From NCBI GenBank assembly GCA_028875225.1, contig JAPPFB010000002.1, positions 124,001 through 188,000 of the forward strand: a stretch of DNA of 64,000 bases, given 5' to 3'. The notes beneath the pieces were generated by a model. The model did no database searches. It was not told the DNA's origin and saw nothing but the letters and a program-made list of their open reading frames with translations. Every line of letters begins with the position of its first letter. Position 1 is the stretch's first letter. Shown here one piece after another: positions 9,707 through 18,063 of the stretch. The position numbers were made by a program, and so were the translations under genes. The stretch is from Chloroflexota bacterium (GTDB lineage Bacteria > Chloroflexota > Dehalococcoidia > Bin125).

Positions 9707-10999
9707 ATGGGCATGAGCGCCCGTGCATCCACGCCAACGTCCAGTCGATCTCCGGTCGTCGCGACCCTCACACTGGGCTGCAAGCTGAACCAGGCCGAAA
9801 CACAACAGGCCGCCCGGCATCTGCAACAGCATGGTTGCGTCACCATCGACCGTCCGACGCACGCCGATGCATATCTGATCAATACCTGCACCATCACCCA
9901 TGTGGCCGACCGCAAGGCTCGTCGTCTGATCCGGCTGGCCAACCGGCTCTCGCCACAGGCTCCCGTGATCGTGACCGGCTGCTATGCCGAACGGGACGCC
10001 GCAGGTCTCGCCGAGTTGTCAAAGGTCGAGATTGTCGGGAACGCGCGCAAGCACGAGGCGGCGGATGCTGTGCTTGAGGCGGTCTGCGGAACTGTCGAGA
10101 GACCGCCATCCACCGCCAATGAACGCGCCTCGGCCGGCCGGACCAGGTCTTTCATCAAGATCCAGGAGGGCTGCGACGATGTCTGCGCGTTCTGCATCGT
10201 GCCCTACGTGCGCGGGCGCGAACGCGCGGTGCCGATCGACGAAATCGTGGCGACGGCCCAGCAGCGAGTCAACGAGGGCGTCCAGGAGATTGTGCTGACC
10301 GGCACGCAGCCGGGCGCGTATGGACGCGACCGCTCGGACGGCGCATCGGCGGCGGCGCTGATCGAAGCGCTCCTGGCCCGAACCGACGCGCCGCGCATTC
10401 GCTACTCGTCGATTCAACCCCAGGACATCACACCGCAGTTGCTCGCCTGCTGGGACGATTCGCGGATGTGCCGCCACTTTCATCTGGCCCTACAGAGCGG
10501 ATCGGACGACGTGCTCTCGCGCATGCGTCGGCGCTACACCGCCGGTGAATTCCGTCGCGCCGTCGAGACGATCCGAGCGACGGTCCCCGGCGCATCAATC
10601 ACGACCGATATCATCGCCGGATTCCCAGGCGAGACCGACAACGATCACCAGCAGACGATGCGAATAATGGACGATCTGCGCTTCACCGACGTGCACGTGT
10701 TTCCTTATTCCTCCCGACCTGGCACCTCGGCGGCGCTGCTCGCAGACGACGTGCCGCCGCACATCAAGCGCAGCCGCGCGGCGGACGCGCGGGCAAGAGG
10801 CGCGCGCCACCGAACCGCAGCCCTCGATGCCGCCCTTGGCTCGGTGCAGTCGGTGCTGTTTGAGGATTCCAACACCGGCCTCTCCGACACCTACCTGCCG
10901 GTCCGGGTCGACAGCGAAGCAGACCTCACGAACCAGATCCGCAGCGTGAACGTCGTCGCTGCCCACGAAACGGGTCTGCTCGGCGAGCTTTCGGGATGA
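9707..10999 (+). CDS. mtaB: tRNA threonylcarbamoyladenosine C2-methylthiotransferase MtaB
   Basis: 430 residues. A radical-SAM enzyme that converts t6A37 to ms2t6A in tRNAs reading ANN codons. The N-terminal methylthiotransferase domain begins with LGCKLNQAE and has further cluster Cys in NTCTITHVADRKARR and TGCYAERD. The radical-SAM CxxxCxxC triad is in GCDDVCAFCIVPYVRGRE. A TRAM-like C-terminal part follows. LGCKLNQAE and t6A-type motifs separate it from MiaB and RimO. The first 14 residues are weakly conserved, and a second ATG at 9713 is possible. It overlaps scpB by 4 nt. Confidence 0.93.
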   Translation: MGMSARASTPTSSRSPVVATLTLGCKLNQAETQQAARHLQQHGCVTIDRPTHADAYLINTCTITHVADRKARRLIRLANRLSPQAPVIVTGCYAERDAAGLAELSKVEIVGNARKHEAADAVLEAVCGTVERPPSTANERASAGRTRSFIKIQEGCDDVCAFCIVPYVRGRERAVPIDEIVATAQQRVNEGVQEIVLTGTQPGAYGRDRSDGASAAALIEALLARTDAPRIRYSSIQPQDITPQLLACWDDSRMCRHFHLALQSGSDDVLSRMRRRYTAGEFRRAVETIRATVPGASITTDIIAGFPGETDNDHQQTMRIMDDLRFTDVHVFPYSSRPGTSAALLADDVPPHIKRSRAADARARGARHRTAALDAALGSVQSVLFEDSNTGLSDTYLPVRVDSEADLTNQIRSVNVVAAHETGLLGELSG

Positions 11000-11589
11000 C
11001 GACCGACGAATCCGCCTCGCTGCCGCCGCCGGACAATCTGCGCCTCACGCTGGAGGCGCTGCTGTTGGTCGCCGAATCTCCCCCGTCCATTCGCACCTTG
11101 GCGAGAGTCACCGGCGTGTCCGACGCCACGGTACGATCCGCGATCGACGAGATGGAGGCCGATCAGTCCGCCGGGATCCGCATCCGCCGGCACGAACAGA
11201 GCGTGGCCCTGGTCTCGGCGCCCGAAGCGGCGCCGTACGTCGAACGGCTGCTGGGACTGGACACGCCGCCGCGATTGTCACGGGCCTCGCTGGAAACACT
11301 GGCGATCATCGCCTACCACCAACCGGTCACCAGGGACCAGGTCGAGCGAGTCCGAGGAGTGGGCGCCTCTGGCGTCATTCGCTCGCTCCGGGCGCGCGAT
11401 CTGATCGCGCCGAGCGGTCGACTGGACACTCCCGGTCAGCCGCTGCTCTGGAGCGTGACGCCGCGCTTCCTCGACCACTTCGGACTCAGCGCGCTCGACC
11501 AACTGCCACCGCTCGCCGAACTGGAACCGCCGGCAGAGCAGGCCGTGCTCCCGCTCGAAGCGGGCGACGCGAGCGGCGCAGAATCATGA
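10996..11589 (+). CDS. scpB: Segregation and condensation protein ScpB
   Basis: 197 residues. The winged-helix kleisin-partner subunit of the Smc-ScpAB condensin, acting on the nucleoid. The two winged helices are visible: LTLEALLLVAESPPSIRTLA near the start and LETLAIIAYHQPVTRDQVE in the middle, the latter diagnostic. The C-terminal tail is acidic. ATGA overlaps couple it to mtaB upstream and to the DUF503 gene downstream. scpA and smc are not in the window. Confidence 0.92.
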   Translation: MTTDESASLPPPDNLRLTLEALLLVAESPPSIRTLARVTGVSDATVRSAIDEMEADQSAGIRIRRHEQSVALVSAPEAAPYVERLLGLDTPPRLSRASLETLAIIAYHQPVTRDQVERVRGVGASGVIRSLRARDLIAPSGRLDTPGQPLLWSVTPRFLDHFGLSALDQLPPLAELEPPAEQAVLPLEAGDASGAES

Positions 11590-11879
11590 CCTTCATCACG
11601 GTACTGACGCTGGAGTTGCTGATCTTCGAGTCGGCTTCGCTCAAGGACAAGCGGGCCATCACTCGCCAGGTCATCCAACGGACGCGCAACAAATTCCCCG
11701 TCGCTGCGGCCGAGGTCGAGAGCCAGAACGACGCCTCCCGCGCGACGCTGGCGTTCGCCGCCATCTCGTCCGACTCGCAAATCTCACACGCCACGGCGCA
11801 ACGGGTGCTGGCGTTTATCGAGGACCTGCGCCTGGATTGCCAGGTGGGAACCGTGTCGACCGAGACGCTCGCGCTCTAA
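11586..11879 (+). CDS. DUF503 (YlxP-like) protein
   Basis: 97 residues, the usual length for DUF503 (PF04456). The family core is clear: LTLELLIFESASLKDKRAI at the N-terminus, FPVAAAEVESQND in the middle and a closing helix. In many bacteria this family sits beside translation and ribosome-maturation genes and its role is not settled. The start codon overlaps the scpB stop by 4 nt, and the stop overlaps the convergent rimO stop by 4 nt. Confidence 0.85.
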   Translation: MTFITVLTLELLIFESASLKDKRAITRQVIQRTRNKFPVAAAEVESQNDASRATLAFAAISSDSQISHATAQRVLAFIEDLRLDCQVGTVSTETLAL

Positions 11880-13162
11880 TCGACCAGTTCAGCCCAGAGA
11901 TCGTGGCCCATCGCCTCGACGATCTCAACGATTCTGAAATCGCCGGGCTCCGCTTCGCCCAGCGCGAAGACCAGCCCGTCGACTTCAGCCGCCTCGCGAT
12001 ACGTCCGTCCTGCGATGATCGGGTCGCCGTCTTCAGTGGTCTGCCCCGGCTCCGACTCGACCAGCATCGTCATCCGCCGCCCAACCTGTCGCGCATTCTT
12101 CCGCGCCGACACCTCGCCGAGCAGCAGCATCAGCTCCTCATGCCGCCGATGCTTCACGTCCTCACCGATCTGCTCCGACATCACGGCGGCAGGCGTGCCC
12201 TCCTGCGGCGAGTAGACGAACGCGCCGGCCCGGTCGAACTCCGCGTCGGCGACAAATTGGAGCAACTCCCGAAACTCGGAGTCCGTTTCGCCGGGAAAGC
12301 CGACGATGAACGTCGTCCGGATCGCGATGTCGGGCATCGCCTGGCGCAGGCGATCCAGTGTGCCCCGGACCATGCCCATGTTGTGCGGCCGCTTCATTCG
12401 CTTCAGGACCGATGGCGACCCGTGCTGCAATGGAATGTCGAGGTAGCGGCAGACCTGCGGCGTGTTCGCCATGACGTCGACCAGGCTCGGTGTGACGAAT
12501 CCCGGGTAGGCGTACATCAGCCGCAGCCAGTCGGCGCCGGACTCCGCCGCCAGCCGTTCGATCAGACGCGCCAGCCCGTTGGCGTCGCCCCATTCCGCGC
12601 CGTACGCCGTACTGTCCTGGGCGACCAGCACAATCTCTCGCGCCCCCCGCGCCACGAGGTCGCGAGCCTCCCGGACGAGCGCATCGGGCTCGACGCTGCG
12701 GAACTGCCGACCCTTGATCGCCGGAATGTTGCAGAAGGTGCAGGGCCGAGCGCAGCCATCCGAGATCTTCAGATACGCCGACGGTCCGATCCCGATCGAG
12801 GTGTCGGGAATGTCCCGTTCGGCTTCGACACTGCCCGCGTGCTCGGCGATTTCCTGCCAGGCCTCAATCCCGAACGTGGCCCCGATGCCGTCAATCGCGA
12901 TGACCTGTTCCCGCTCAATCTGCGACCAACAACCGGTCACCACGACTTGCTGACCAGGCAAGCGTTCAGTCGCCAGCAGCTCCGCCGCCTGGCGCGACTC
13001 CTCGCGCGCGTCGTCGATGAATCCGCACGTATTGAGAATCACCAGGTCGGCCGCCTGCCGATCGCCGGTCGCACGGTGGCCGGCTTGCGCTAACTCGCGT
13101 GCGATCCGATCGGAGTCGGTCGTGTTCTTGGGACAGCCCAGCGTGACGATCTGGTAACGCAT
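11876..13162 (-). CDS. rimO: Ribosomal protein S12 methylthiotransferase RimO
   Basis: 428 residues. A radical-SAM enzyme that methylthiolates an Asp of ribosomal protein S12. Visible motifs are the N-terminal TLGCPKNTTDSDRIAREL, the cluster Cys in NTCGFIDDAREES and TGCWSQ, and the radical-SAM triad GCARPCTFCNIP. The PKN-SD signature distinguishes RimO from MtaB and MiaB. The C-terminal TRAM domain is present, and the length is normal. Its ATG overlaps the stop of the RodZ-like gene by one base (TGATG), implying coupled translation. Confidence 0.94.
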   Translation of the reverse strand: MRYQIVTLGCPKNTTDSDRIARELAQAGHRATGDRQAADLVILNTCGFIDDAREESRQAAELLATERLPGQQVVVTGCWSQIEREQVIAIDGIGATFGIEAWQEIAEHAGSVEAERDIPDTSIGIGPSAYLKISDGCARPCTFCNIPAIKGRQFRSVEPDALVREARDLVARGAREIVLVAQDSTAYGAEWGDANGLARLIERLAAESGADWLRLMYAYPGFVTPSLVDVMANTPQVCRYLDIPLQHGSPSVLKRMKRPHNMGMVRGTLDRLRQAMPDIAIRTTFIVGFPGETDSEFRELLQFVADAEFDRAGAFVYSPQEGTPAAVMSEQIGEDVKHRRHEELMLLLGEVSARKNARQVGRRMTMLVESEPGQTTEDGDPIIAGRTYREAAEVDGLVFALGEAEPGDFRIVEIVEAMGHDLWAELVD

Positions 13163-13938
13163 CAGCCGCCTCCCGAGCCGCTATCGCCAGCGGCGCCGGG
13201 CCGTGGACCCCGGCTGACGACCAGCGTGATCACCGCGTCCTCGGGCGGCTCCGCGCCTGGCGCGGGCGATTGCTCCAGCACCGTGCCGACCGGCGAGTCG
13301 TCGTAGATCGAGACCACCACGTAGGGCGCGTTGAGCAACTTGATGTAGCTGACCGCCTCGCGCGATGTGAACTGCCGGAGGTCCGGCAAGGGTTGGAAAT
13401 CGGCGCTCGTGCTGATCTGAGGGGTGGTTGGTTGCTCCAGGGTCTCCGCCACGCTGTCGATCCCCGGCACGTCGCGAGTCTCCTCCACCGGCAGCGCCTC
13501 ATCGCGCAAGCTGACCACCGCCACCACCGCGCCAATGATCACCAGGACCACAACGGCGGCAACGAGCCACGGTCCCAGGTGCACTCGCGAAGCGCGAAGC
13601 TCCTCTCGAGGCGTTCCACTTCGTTCCACGGACTGGTACGACTCGATCGTTTCGTCGCTCAGCTGCAGTCCCTCGCCCGGCGCACTCGGTTCAAAGGGAA
13701 ATCGCTGGAGCAACGGCCCGTCGTCCAAACCCAGATACTGCGCATACGAACTGAGGAATCCCCGAGCGAACGGGGCGGCCGGCATGCGCCGCCAGTCCTC
13801 GGCCTCAAGCGCCTCGAGATAATGGCGGGCAATCCTGGTGGCCTGGTGGGCCTGCGCGATCGAACGGCCGCGGCGAATCCTGGCCTGGCGCAGTTCCTCG
13901 CCAATGCCGGTCAGATACCCGTCGCCTCGACCCACCAT
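13162..13938 (-). CDS. RodZ-like HTH membrane protein with C-terminal PASTA domain
   Basis: 258 residues. A cytoplasmic HTH_25/RodZ-type domain covers about residues 9-80 (LRQARIRRGRSIAQAHQATR, then FARGFLSSYAQYLGLD). A linker leads to one membrane helix (about 125-145, WLVAAVVVLVIIGAVVAVV). Outside lies one PASTA-like repeat (about 190-245, with SPVGTVLEQSPAPGAEP and VITLVVSRGP). RodZ links MreB to wall growth, and PASTA repeats bind peptidoglycan or muropeptides in other proteins. The combination suggests a wall-sensing or shape protein. It lies 2 nt after the dehydrogenase gene and is coupled to rimO. Confidence 0.82.
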   Translation of the reverse strand: MVGRGDGYLTGIGEELRQARIRRGRSIAQAHQATRIARHYLEALEAEDWRRMPAAPFARGFLSSYAQYLGLDDGPLLQRFPFEPSAPGEGLQLSDETIESYQSVERSGTPREELRASRVHLGPWLVAAVVVLVIIGAVVAVVSLRDEALPVEETRDVPGIDSVAETLEQPTTPQISTSADFQPLPDLRQFTSREAVSYIKLLNAPYVVVSIYDDSPVGTVLEQSPAPGAEPPEDAVITLVVSRGPRPGAAGDSGSGGG

Positions 13939-13940
13939 GA

Positions 13941-14975
13941 TCAGGCGTCCGGCAACACGGCGGTCTTGAGCACCGAGGGATCTTCACGCGAGGTGTAGGA
14001 CTGATCCGCCTGAGACAGCGCAAACCGATGCGACACGATGCGATCAACGGCGTCCAGCGTCGGCAGAATCGCCGCCGTGCGGCGGAATTGGTCGGGCGTC
14101 GCGTTCTGCGTGCCGGTCAGCGACACCTCTCGATAATGCAGGTCATTGACGTCGACGATCGCCGATGATTCAGGCGGAAATCCGGCGAACAGATTAACGC
14201 TGCTCTGTCGTCCCGCGACCTGCAACGCCGCTTCGGTCAGGCCATGCAGGCCCACCGAGACAATCACGACATCACAGCCATTGCCGCCGGTCGCCTCATC
14301 GACGGTCGCCCGCAACTCGTCCGGATCGCCGCCGCACACACGCGAAGCGCCAACCTCGGCCGCAGCGGCGCGGCGCACATCGACCGGTTCCGAGACGACG
14401 ATCTCGCCGGCCCCGAGCGCCCGCGCGAGCAGCACGTGCAGCAACCCCATCGGTCCCGCGCCGAGAATGGCAACCGTCGCGCCGGCGCGAAACCGGCAGG
14501 ACTCCAGCGAGTTGAGCACGCAGGCGGTCGGCTCCGTCAGCGCCGCGCGTCCCCAGTCGGCCCCGTCGGCGAGCTTGACCGCGTGTCCCTGGGCCACCAG
14601 CGGCGCGGGCAACAGAACCTGCTCCGCCAGGCCGCCATTGGCGTCGTAGCCCAACGTCTGGCGCGAGGTGCAGCGGTTGCGCAGACCGCGGCGGCAGAAC
14701 TCGCAGCCGCCGCAGGAGATGATCGGATAGACGGCAACGCCGTCGCCCAGACTCAAATCGCCGACGCCCTCACCCAGCGCGATGACCTGCCCGGCAAACT
14801 CATGACCCGGAACCACACCCGCCCGGGCGTACTTCTCGCCCCGATAGACGCGCAGGTCGGAAGCGCAGACGCTCGCCGCGCCGACCTCGATCACCACCTC
14901 GCCCGGTCCCGGCTCCGGAGACGGCAGATCGCCGACCCGTATCTCACCGGGTCGTTCAAAAATCAGTGCTCGCAT
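13941..14975 (-). CDS. Zinc-dependent medium-chain alcohol/polyol dehydrogenase
   Basis: 344 residues. The MDR fold of the threonine/sorbitol dehydrogenase type, oxidising an alcohol with NAD(P). The catalytic zinc ligands are Cys37 in SVCASDL and His in VPGHEFAGQV. The structural zinc site is CGGCEFCRRGLRNRC. The Rossmann motif is GAGPMGLLHVLLARALGA. The substrate is not predictable; threonine, sorbitol or another secondary alcohol would fit. It lies upstream of the RodZ-like gene with a 2-nt gap, so the transcript is shared even though the roles appear unrelated. Confidence 0.87.
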   Translation of the reverse strand: MRALIFERPGEIRVGDLPSPEPGPGEVVIEVGAASVCASDLRVYRGEKYARAGVVPGHEFAGQVIALGEGVGDLSLGDGVAVYPIISCGGCEFCRRGLRNRCTSRQTLGYDANGGLAEQVLLPAPLVAQGHAVKLADGADWGRAALTEPTACVLNSLESCRFRAGATVAILGAGPMGLLHVLLARALGAGEIVVSEPVDVRRAAAAEVGASRVCGGDPDELRATVDEATGGNGCDVVIVSVGLHGLTEAALQVAGRQSSVNLFAGFPPESSAIVDVNDLHYREVSLTGTQNATPDQFRRTAAILPTLDAVDRIVSHRFALSQADQSYTSREDPSVLKTAVLPDA

Positions 14976-15020
14976 GGGTGGGCCTATCGCCCAGGTGACG
15001 GTGTCGGTGACACCGACCGC

Positions 15021-15356
15021 TCAGTTTGGCGTGCGCGCCGGCTCGGGCGGTCGCGTGCGGGGGCGGAACGTCGCGTCAGGATTTCGCGACGCGTGATACT
15101 GGCGAAGCAGCCGCGACTTGCGACGCGCAGCGGTGTTGGCGTGGATCACGCCCCGTTGCGCCGCACGATCCAGCGCGCTCACGGCGCGCTGGATCGCGTC
15201 GTCGGCGTCCGTCCACTCCTGCGAGTCAACCGCGTCGTCGATCGCGTCCAACGCATCGCGCACTGTGCTGCGGGCAAACGTCCGCACCGGCTTGTTGCGC
15301 ATGCGCCGTTTCTGGCTCTGGCGTAGATACTTGACGGCAGCAGCCTTGTTGGCCAC
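15021..15356 (-). CDS. rpsT: 30S ribosomal protein S20
   Basis: 111 residues with a GTG start at 15354-15356 and GGGG a few bases before it. The body is typical: ANKAAAVKYLRQSQKRRMRN at the start, and GVIHANTAARRKSRLLRQY in the C-terminal helix that contacts 16S rRNA. The family is usually 85-90 residues. This copy carries an extra Arg/Pro-rich tail of about 20 residues. It is divergent from murJ. Confidence 0.93.
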   Translation of the reverse strand: MANKAAAVKYLRQSQKRRMRNKPVRTFARSTVRDALDAIDDAVDSQEWTDADDAIQRAVSALDRAAQRGVIHANTAARRKSRLLRQYHASRNPDATFRPRTRPPEPARTPN

Positions 15357-15383
15357 GACAACCCCGCTTTCTGAATCCGCCTC

Positions 15384-15411
15384 ATCGTATCAGCCGATCC
15401 GCGAGTGTCTA
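15384..15411 (-). promoter_or_regulatory. Candidate promoter of rpsT
   Basis: On the minus strand TAGACA (15406-15411) is followed after 16 nt by TACGAT (15384-15389). This places transcription start about 20 nt before the rpsT GTG. Each box has 4-5 matches to the sigma-70 consensus. It is a motif reading only. Confidence 0.4.
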
Positions 15412-15496
15412 GCCACGGTCGTGCGCTGGCGCGCGAATATTCGGACGCCATACCCCTCCACGTGCATCTTCCGCCGCAGTTTGCGACAGTGAGCGA

Positions 15497-17128
15497 GTGA
15501 GCCTCAACGCCCCCGCATCGCTTGGTGGAAGACTCTTCGGCAGCCGCAGCGGCATCATCGGCGCGGTCCTGCTGATCGGCGTCTCATTCCTCGGATCTCG
15601 CCTGCTCGGCGTCGCCCGCACTGCCGTCATCGCCGACCAGTACGGCGCCTCGGTCGAGCTCGACGCCTTCTGGGTCGCCATGCGGCTGCCCGATCTCGTC
15701 TTTCAGCTTCTGGCCGGCGCCACCCTGGCCTCGGCCTTTATCCCCGTCTATGCCCGCGTGCTACAGAACCGCGGCGAACGCTCGGCCTGGCGACTGGCCA
15801 GCATCGTGCTCAACTGGGTGCTGCTCGGAACCCTCGCTCTGTCGGTCGGCGTCTTCTTCGCTGCCGAGTGGATCGTCCCCGCCCTCGCCCCTGGGCTGGG
15901 CGAAGACTCCGGCATTCAGGACGCGATCACCGAGGACGCCATCTTCCTCACCCGGGTCCTGCTCCTGTCGCCGATCCTCTTCTCGATCAGCGGCATGCTG
16001 ACCGGCATTCTCCACGCCCGTCGCCACTTCCTCCTCCCGGCGATCTCGCCGATGCTCTACAACCTGGCGATCATCCTCGGCGCGCTGCTGCTGCCGGAGC
16101 AGCTCGGCGTCGAGGCGCTCGTCATCGGCGTGGTCGCCGGCTCGGGTCTGCACCTGATGATCCAGTTGCCGGCACTCTCCACCGCGCTGCGGCGCTCCGG
16201 AGGCGGGCTCGGCCTGCACTTCAACCTCGGCGACCTCGAAGCGCGGGAGGTGCTGCGCCTGATGGCGCCGCGCACGCTGGGCCTGGCCGCGGCACAGGTC
16301 AACCTGATCGTGCTGACATTCTTCGGCTCGCTGGTCGGCGACTCCTCGATCTCCGCGCTCAACTTCGCCTGGCTGCTGCTCATGTTCCCCGTCGGACTGT
16401 TCGGGATGTCCCTGGCGACGGCGGTCTTCCCCAGCCTCGCCGAGCGGGCCGCGCTCGCCGGACCCAGCGCGGTCAATGCGATGGTCTCGCAAACCCTGCG
16501 TTTCACGCTGTTTCTCGCCATCCCCGCCTCGATTGGCATGCTCCTGCTGCGAGACTCAATCGTCGCCACGTTGCTCGAACACGGAGCCTTCGACGCCGTC
16601 GCCACGGAGCTGGTCAGCGACGCCCTGCTCTTCTATTCGATCGGCGTCTTCGCCCATGCGGCCATCGAGATCGTCTCGCGCGGCTTCTACGTCCTCGGCG
16701 ACACGCGAACGCCCGTCGCCCTCGCAGTTTCTTCGATGTTGCTCAACATCATCCTCTCGGCTGTGCTGGTCGGCCCCCTGGAGCTGAAGGGTCTGGCGCT
16801 GGCCCTCTCCATCTCGGCGATCGCCGAGTTCCTGCTGCTGACGCTGTTGCTCAACGGCCGACTGAATCGGCAGTTACTCTCCGGCGTCGTCTGGTGGTCG
16901 ACGGCCAAGACGATCGTGGCGACCGTGATCATGGCGCAGCTGGTCTGGCTGCTGATTGAAGTGCTTATCGGGCTCGACATCGCTCGCGACTCCTGGCTCA
17001 CCCTGCTGCTCTGCGTCAGCGGAGGCGCTGTGGTCTACTTCGTGCTCAGCCTGATCATGAGACAGGATGAGGCGGAGGCGCTGATCCTCAGACTGGAGTC
17101 TGTGCTCTCTCGCGCACTCCGGCGCTAG
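15497..17128 (+). CDS. murJ: Lipid II flippase MurJ
   Basis: 543 residues with a GTG start. A MATE-like MOP-superfamily membrane protein of about 14 helices that moves lipid II across the membrane for wall synthesis. The family N-terminus is clear (GVSFLGSRLLGVARTAVIADQYGAS with DAFWVAMRLPDLVFQLLAGA), as is FPSLAERAAL with SQTLRFTLFLAIPASIG in the middle. Length is normal. It stands alone between rpsT and the zinc-ribbon gene. With the PBP and the RodZ-like protein it shows that the organism builds peptidoglycan. Confidence 0.93.
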   Translation: MSLNAPASLGGRLFGSRSGIIGAVLLIGVSFLGSRLLGVARTAVIADQYGASVELDAFWVAMRLPDLVFQLLAGATLASAFIPVYARVLQNRGERSAWRLASIVLNWVLLGTLALSVGVFFAAEWIVPALAPGLGEDSGIQDAITEDAIFLTRVLLLSPILFSISGMLTGILHARRHFLLPAISPMLYNLAIILGALLLPEQLGVEALVIGVVAGSGLHLMIQLPALSTALRRSGGGLGLHFNLGDLEAREVLRLMAPRTLGLAAAQVNLIVLTFFGSLVGDSSISALNFAWLLLMFPVGLFGMSLATAVFPSLAERAALAGPSAVNAMVSQTLRFTLFLAIPASIGMLLLRDSIVATLLEHGAFDAVATELVSDALLFYSIGVFAHAAIEIVSRGFYVLGDTRTPVALAVSSMLLNIILSAVLVGPLELKGLALALSISAIAEFLLLTLLLNGRLNRQLLSGVVWWSTAKTIVATVIMAQLVWLLIEVLIGLDIARDSWLTLLLCVSGGAVVYFVLSLIMRQDEAEALILRLESVLSRALRR

Positions 17129-17240
17129 GCCGACCAGGCCGATGGCCAACCTCTGATAGAGTTGACCTTGTTCCGGCGCTGCTGCTTTGGCGCTCTCGGA
17201 TTCAGATACATCCAGTCACCGACAACATTGGCGAGAAACC

Positions 17241-17714
17241 ATGGCCTTGCAGGATCGCTCGATCGTATGCCGCGATTGCGGACGCGATTTCGTCTTCACC
17301 TCCGGCGAACAGGAGTTTTACCAGTCCAAGGGACTGCAGAACGACCCGGTCCGCTGCCCGGAGTGCCGCTCCGTGCGCAAGTCGATCCGTACCTCGCCCG
17401 AGGCCGAAGCCGGCTACGTCCGCTACGGCGGCGCAGCCTCGTTCGGCGGCCGCACGCCGCGGCAGATGCACCCCGCCGCCTGCGCCATGTGCGGCGACAT
17501 GATCGAAGTCCCCTTCCTGCCGCGCGGCGACCGCCCGGTCTTCTGTACGACGGTCAAGCGGATCATGACGCTCGGTTACCAGATGGATGAGATTCAGCAG
17601 CGCTGGGGGATTCACCCGTGCCAGGTCGAGGGCATCAACCAGGACCTGCGCCGCGGCTTGATCCCGCCCAAGCCGGGCGTCGAAATCCCGGACTTCGAAC
17701 GCACTCGCTCCTAG
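17241..17714 (+). CDS. Zinc-ribbon protein with CxxC motifs
   Basis: 157 residues from the ATG at 17241; the frame extends upstream, but the conserved start MALQDRSIVCRDCG fits here. Two Cys pairs form a first zinc ribbon (IVCRDCGRDFVFTSGEQEFY, closing with VRCPECRSVRK), the probable zinc-ribbon (zf-trcl) type. A second set (CAMCGD, later FCTTVKR) lies near residues 78-105. The C-terminus ends in a helix and a proline-rich tail. It is probably a nucleic-acid- or protein-binding regulator; the target is unknown. The 112 nt before it hold no clear promoter. Confidence 0.72.
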   Translation: MALQDRSIVCRDCGRDFVFTSGEQEFYQSKGLQNDPVRCPECRSVRKSIRTSPEAEAGYVRYGGAASFGGRTPRQMHPAACAMCGDMIEVPFLPRGDRPVFCTTVKRIMTLGYQMDEIQQRWGIHPCQVEGINQDLRRGLIPPKPGVEIPDFERTRS

Positions 17715-17742
17715 ACATCCTCCGTTCACCCAGAAGGACAAC

Positions 17743-18063
17743 ATGGCAGACACGACGGCGCAACGCTGGATGCGCCTGATGGGCGGTCAGGGCCGGCCCA
17801 CCGCCCGTCCGCCGAGCGACGCCGACGTCGCCGACAACGTGGCCCGTTATCCCGAACGCGCCGCCCAGGCGCTGGTCGACCAGTCCCGACGCCAGGGCCA
17901 GGCCGCCTCCGCCCGACAGGCCCGCGGCTGGATTAGCCGGCAGCTCGATGAAGCTGCCGAACTGCTCGACCAACCAACCCGCGACCGCATCGCCCAACTG
18001 GCCCATGCGCAGATCGCGAAACGATTCCCCGAGGATTCATCCGACGATGACCCAGACAGCTAA
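17743..18063 (+). CDS. Small charged helical protein of unknown function
   Basis: 106 residues, preceded by AGAAGGACAAC before the ATG. It is rich in Arg, Ala, Gln and Asp, predicted mostly helical, with an acidic tail (PEDSSDDDPDS) and no membrane segment or Cys. Its last 17 nt overlap the start of ileS. I do not recognise a family. Its position between a zinc-ribbon gene and ileS, with a good ribosome site, supports a real gene. Confidence 0.62.
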   Translation: MADTTAQRWMRLMGGQGRPTARPPSDADVADNVARYPERAAQALVDQSRRQGQAASARQARGWISRQLDEAAELLDQPTRDRIAQLAHAQIAKRFPEDSSDDDPDS

